Shown here one piece after another: positions 5,711-6,728 of a stretch of 6,728 nucleotides of DNA (position 1 is its first letter; every line of letters starts with the position of its first letter). The DNA is from an uncultured Lachnospiraceae bacterium (GTDB lineage: Bacteria; Bacillota; Clostridia; Lachnospirales; Lachnospiraceae). The DNA lies in the NCBI GenBank assembly GCA_900554925.1, contig USJG01000124.1, positions 1 through 6,728 on the forward strand, given 5' to 3'. Below the pieces are notes generated by a model, which saw nothing but the letters and a program-made list of their open reading frames with translations, was not told the origin of the DNA and did no database searches. Position numbers and translations under genes: made by a program.

Positions 5711-6562
5711 GTTTTGATCATTCTGGGCATTATCGTGTTTGTTTTAAGTTTTTTGCTTCCGGCAGGAAAAAAGGATGATACGAAGGACAGTGTAAATATA
5801 AGTGAGGAAGCCATTAAAGAAATGGTGGGCAGAGAAGTGGAGGGTGCCAGATCGCAAATAAGCGATATTGTGGACGAAACTATCACGTATGCCATGGAAA
5901 AGACGGAACGCTCCATGGATCGTCTGACCAATGAAAAAATGATGGCAGTTAATGAGTATTCAGACACCGTTCTGGAGGAGATCAACAAAAATCATAAAGA
6001 AGTAGTATTTCTGTATGATATGCTCAACGATAAACATGAAAATTTTAAAAATACTGTAAGCGAAGCGGCTAAAACAGCCAGTGAGGTGAAACAGACTGTA
6101 AAGGATGCGGAAGTGACTGCCAGAGAAGCAGAAGAAAAGGCAAGGGAAGCGAGAGAGGCTGTAAATGAGGCAGCAGGCAGTGTCCCAAAACAGGAGGAGG
6201 AGTTTGTCCCTATTTCGCCGTTGAAAGTTGAAATTGTTCATGAGGAACCTGGGAAGGAACAGGTGAAAGCTGAAAAGGCAGCCAGAGGAGAAAAGAAGAA
6301 GGAATCTGAGTCTTCTCCCAAAAGTACAAGAAAGCCTAAAACATCTAAAGCATCTAAAACATCAGATAAGAAGGAGGCACCTTCTGAAGTGCCGGAGGTT
6401 GTCATGACCCTGAATTCAGCAGGGGAAACTGGTGGAAGAAACAGCAATGAAAGAATTTTGGAGCTTCATAAAGCCGGAAAGTCTAATATGGCCATTGCCA
6501 GGGAGCTTGGACTTGGTATTGGAGAGGTGAAGCTGGTTATTGACTTATTTGAAGGAATTTAA
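5693..6562 (+). CDS. Membrane-anchored coiled-coil protein with SwrB/DUF6115-like C-terminus
   Basis: The 289 residues fall into four parts. A membrane helix lies at about 4-23 (VVLIILGIIVFVLSFLLP), probably an uncleaved anchor with the rest in the cytoplasm. A long, largely helical coiled-coil stretch covers 37-161, ending in an Ala/Glu/Arg-rich run (AREAEEKAREAREAVNEAA). A disordered Lys/Ser/Thr/Pro linker covers about 192-227. A compact helical end at 252-289 (NERILELHKAGKSNMAIAREL, then GLGIGEVKLVIDL) has a helix-turn-helix-like pattern. The anchor, helical region and C-terminal G-x-S-x2-x-IA-x-LG-x-G-x-GEV-x-L-x-I pattern resemble SwrB (YlxL) of B. subtilis, which promotes flagellar basal body maturation and lies just after sigD. 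SwrB is about 170 residues, so this protein is much longer, mainly through the coiled coil and linker. The assignment is by pattern and position, not by alignment. A start at ATG 5702 is equally possible. Confidence 0.8.
   Translation: MEVMEVVLIILGIIVFVLSFLLPAGKKDDTKDSVNISEEAIKEMVGREVEGARSQISDIVDETITYAMEKTERSMDRLTNEKMMAVNEYSDTVLEEINKNHKEVVFLYDMLNDKHENFKNTVSEAAKTASEVKQTVKDAEVTAREAEEKAREAREAVNEAAGSVPKQEEEFVPISPLKVEIVHEEPGKEQVKAEKAARGEKKKESESSPKSTRKPKTSKASKTSDKKEAPSEVPEVVMTLNSAGETGGRNSNERILELHKAGKSNMAIARELGLGIGEVKLVIDLFEGI
6332..6367 (+). repeat. Degenerate 9-nt repeat in the Lys-rich linker of the SwrB-like gene
   Basis: Four consecutive 9-nt units, AAGCCTAAA, ACATCTAAA, GCATCTAAA and ACATCAGAT, encode KPK-TSK-ASK-TSD. 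The middle two units differ at a single base. This looks like slippage-type expansion within a disordered linker and would allow length variation without changing frame. Confidence 0.55.
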
Positions 6563-6592
6563 GAGAAACCTACCATATACAAGGGGATAAGA

Positions 6593-6607
6593 GTGAAAGA
6601 AAAATGA
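6593..6607 (+). promoter_or_regulatory. Possible four-codon leader reading frame overlapping the next start codon
   Basis: GTG AAA GAA AAA TGA begins 6 nt after a good AGGGG site (6582-6586). Its stop overlaps the ATG of the following gene as ATGA. The ATG at 6604 itself is 17 nt from that site, too far for ordinary initiation. Either ribosomes start at GTG, stop and restart at the ATG (coupled initiation), or one A is missing from the run at 6600-6604 and the true protein begins at the GTG. The sequence alone cannot decide between these. Confidence 0.35.
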
Positions 6608-6728
6608 ATTTGAAATATTACCTGAGAGGTCTTGGAATAGGCATCATTGTGACAGCGCTGATCATGGGAATTGCTGCCGGCGGAAAAAAAGAGACCCTCA
6701 GTGACAGTGAAATAAAAGAGAGGGCAAG
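6604..6728 (+). CDS. Membrane-anchored protein, N-terminal fragment (3' truncated by window edge)
   Basis: Only 41 codons are visible. After MNLKYY comes a hydrophobic segment (about residues 7-27, LRGLGIGIIVTALIMGIAAG) and then a charged stretch, KKETLSDSEIKERA. The pattern fits a single N-terminal membrane anchor, with no signal-peptidase lipobox Cys visible. From memory, small anchored Lachnospiraceae proteins with this kind of N-terminus are sometimes annotated as MltG/YceG-like, but the domain needed to judge that lies outside the window, so no function is claimed. In-frame codons upstream of ATG 6604 include no ATG, GTG or TTG back to the end of the preceding gene, which fixes this start unless there is a frameshift. 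The gap to the preceding gene is 41 nt. Confidence 0.75.
   Translation, partial: MNLKYYLRGLGIGIIVTALIMGIAAGGKKETLSDSEIKERA

Noticed and set aside
5575..5988. Minus-strand open frame of 137 codons
   Set aside because: It is antisense to two plus-strand genes with good operon spacing; its Ser/Leu/Ile-rich composition mirrors their Lys/Glu/Asp codons.
6449..6559. Helix-turn-helix-like C-terminus as a DNA-binding transcription factor
   Set aside because: It is attached to a membrane anchor and coiled coil, and the pattern fits the SwrB/DUF6115 end better than a known regulator family. DNA binding is not excluded but is not supported.
6604..6728. MltG/YceG endolytic transglycosylase assignment of the last gene
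   Set aside because: Only the anchor and a short charged stretch are visible; no catalytic or LysM-like part lies in the window, so the name is not given.

Overview
The window lies entirely within one plus-strand gene cluster. It is the distal part of a fla/che (flagellar and chemotaxis) operon from a motile Gram-positive Clostridia bacterium, most likely a Lachnospiraceae member. The basis for this is the Bacillus/Clostridium-type chemotaxis set (cheA, cheW, cheC, cheD), a FliA/WhiG-type motility sigma factor directly downstream, purine-rich GGAGG-like ribosome binding sites, moderate base composition, and flagellar accessory proteins that I recognise in form from Lachnospiraceae. The genus cannot be fixed from this window.

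Layout: the 3' part of cheA (ATPase and CheW-like domains) runs off the left edge. It is followed by cheW (928-1407), cheC (1446-2081), cheD (2117-2602), a small two-helix membrane protein with a very acidic tail (2599-2895, overlapping cheD by 4 nt), the motility sigma factor sigD/fliA (2917-3681), a FapA/DUF342 protein (3713-5314), a 105-residue hydrophilic protein of unknown function (5357-5674), and a membrane-anchored coiled-coil protein with a SwrB/DUF6115-like C-terminus (5693-6562). The first 41 codons of another membrane-anchored protein (6604 onward) run off the right edge. No intergenic gap exceeds about 45 nt. I see no convincing internal promoter or terminator, so one long transcript from a promoter left of the window is the simplest reading.

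How the genes work together: CheA and CheW form the signalling core under the chemoreceptors. CheC (a CheY-P phosphatase with both active sites intact) and CheD (a receptor glutamine deamidase with its Cys-His-Thr triad intact) form the Bacillus-type adaptation feedback. SigD would switch on late flagellar genes. The gene order matches the end of the Bacillus subtilis fla/che operon (cheA-cheW-cheC-cheD-sigD-swrB). The differences are extra genes: the two-helix acidic-tail protein between cheD and sigD, and fapA plus the 105-residue protein between sigD and the SwrB-like gene. These extra genes, the poorly conserved SwrB-like protein and the unusual translation start of the last gene are the parts that deserve attention. 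No mobile element, CRISPR array, tRNA or rRNA was seen.
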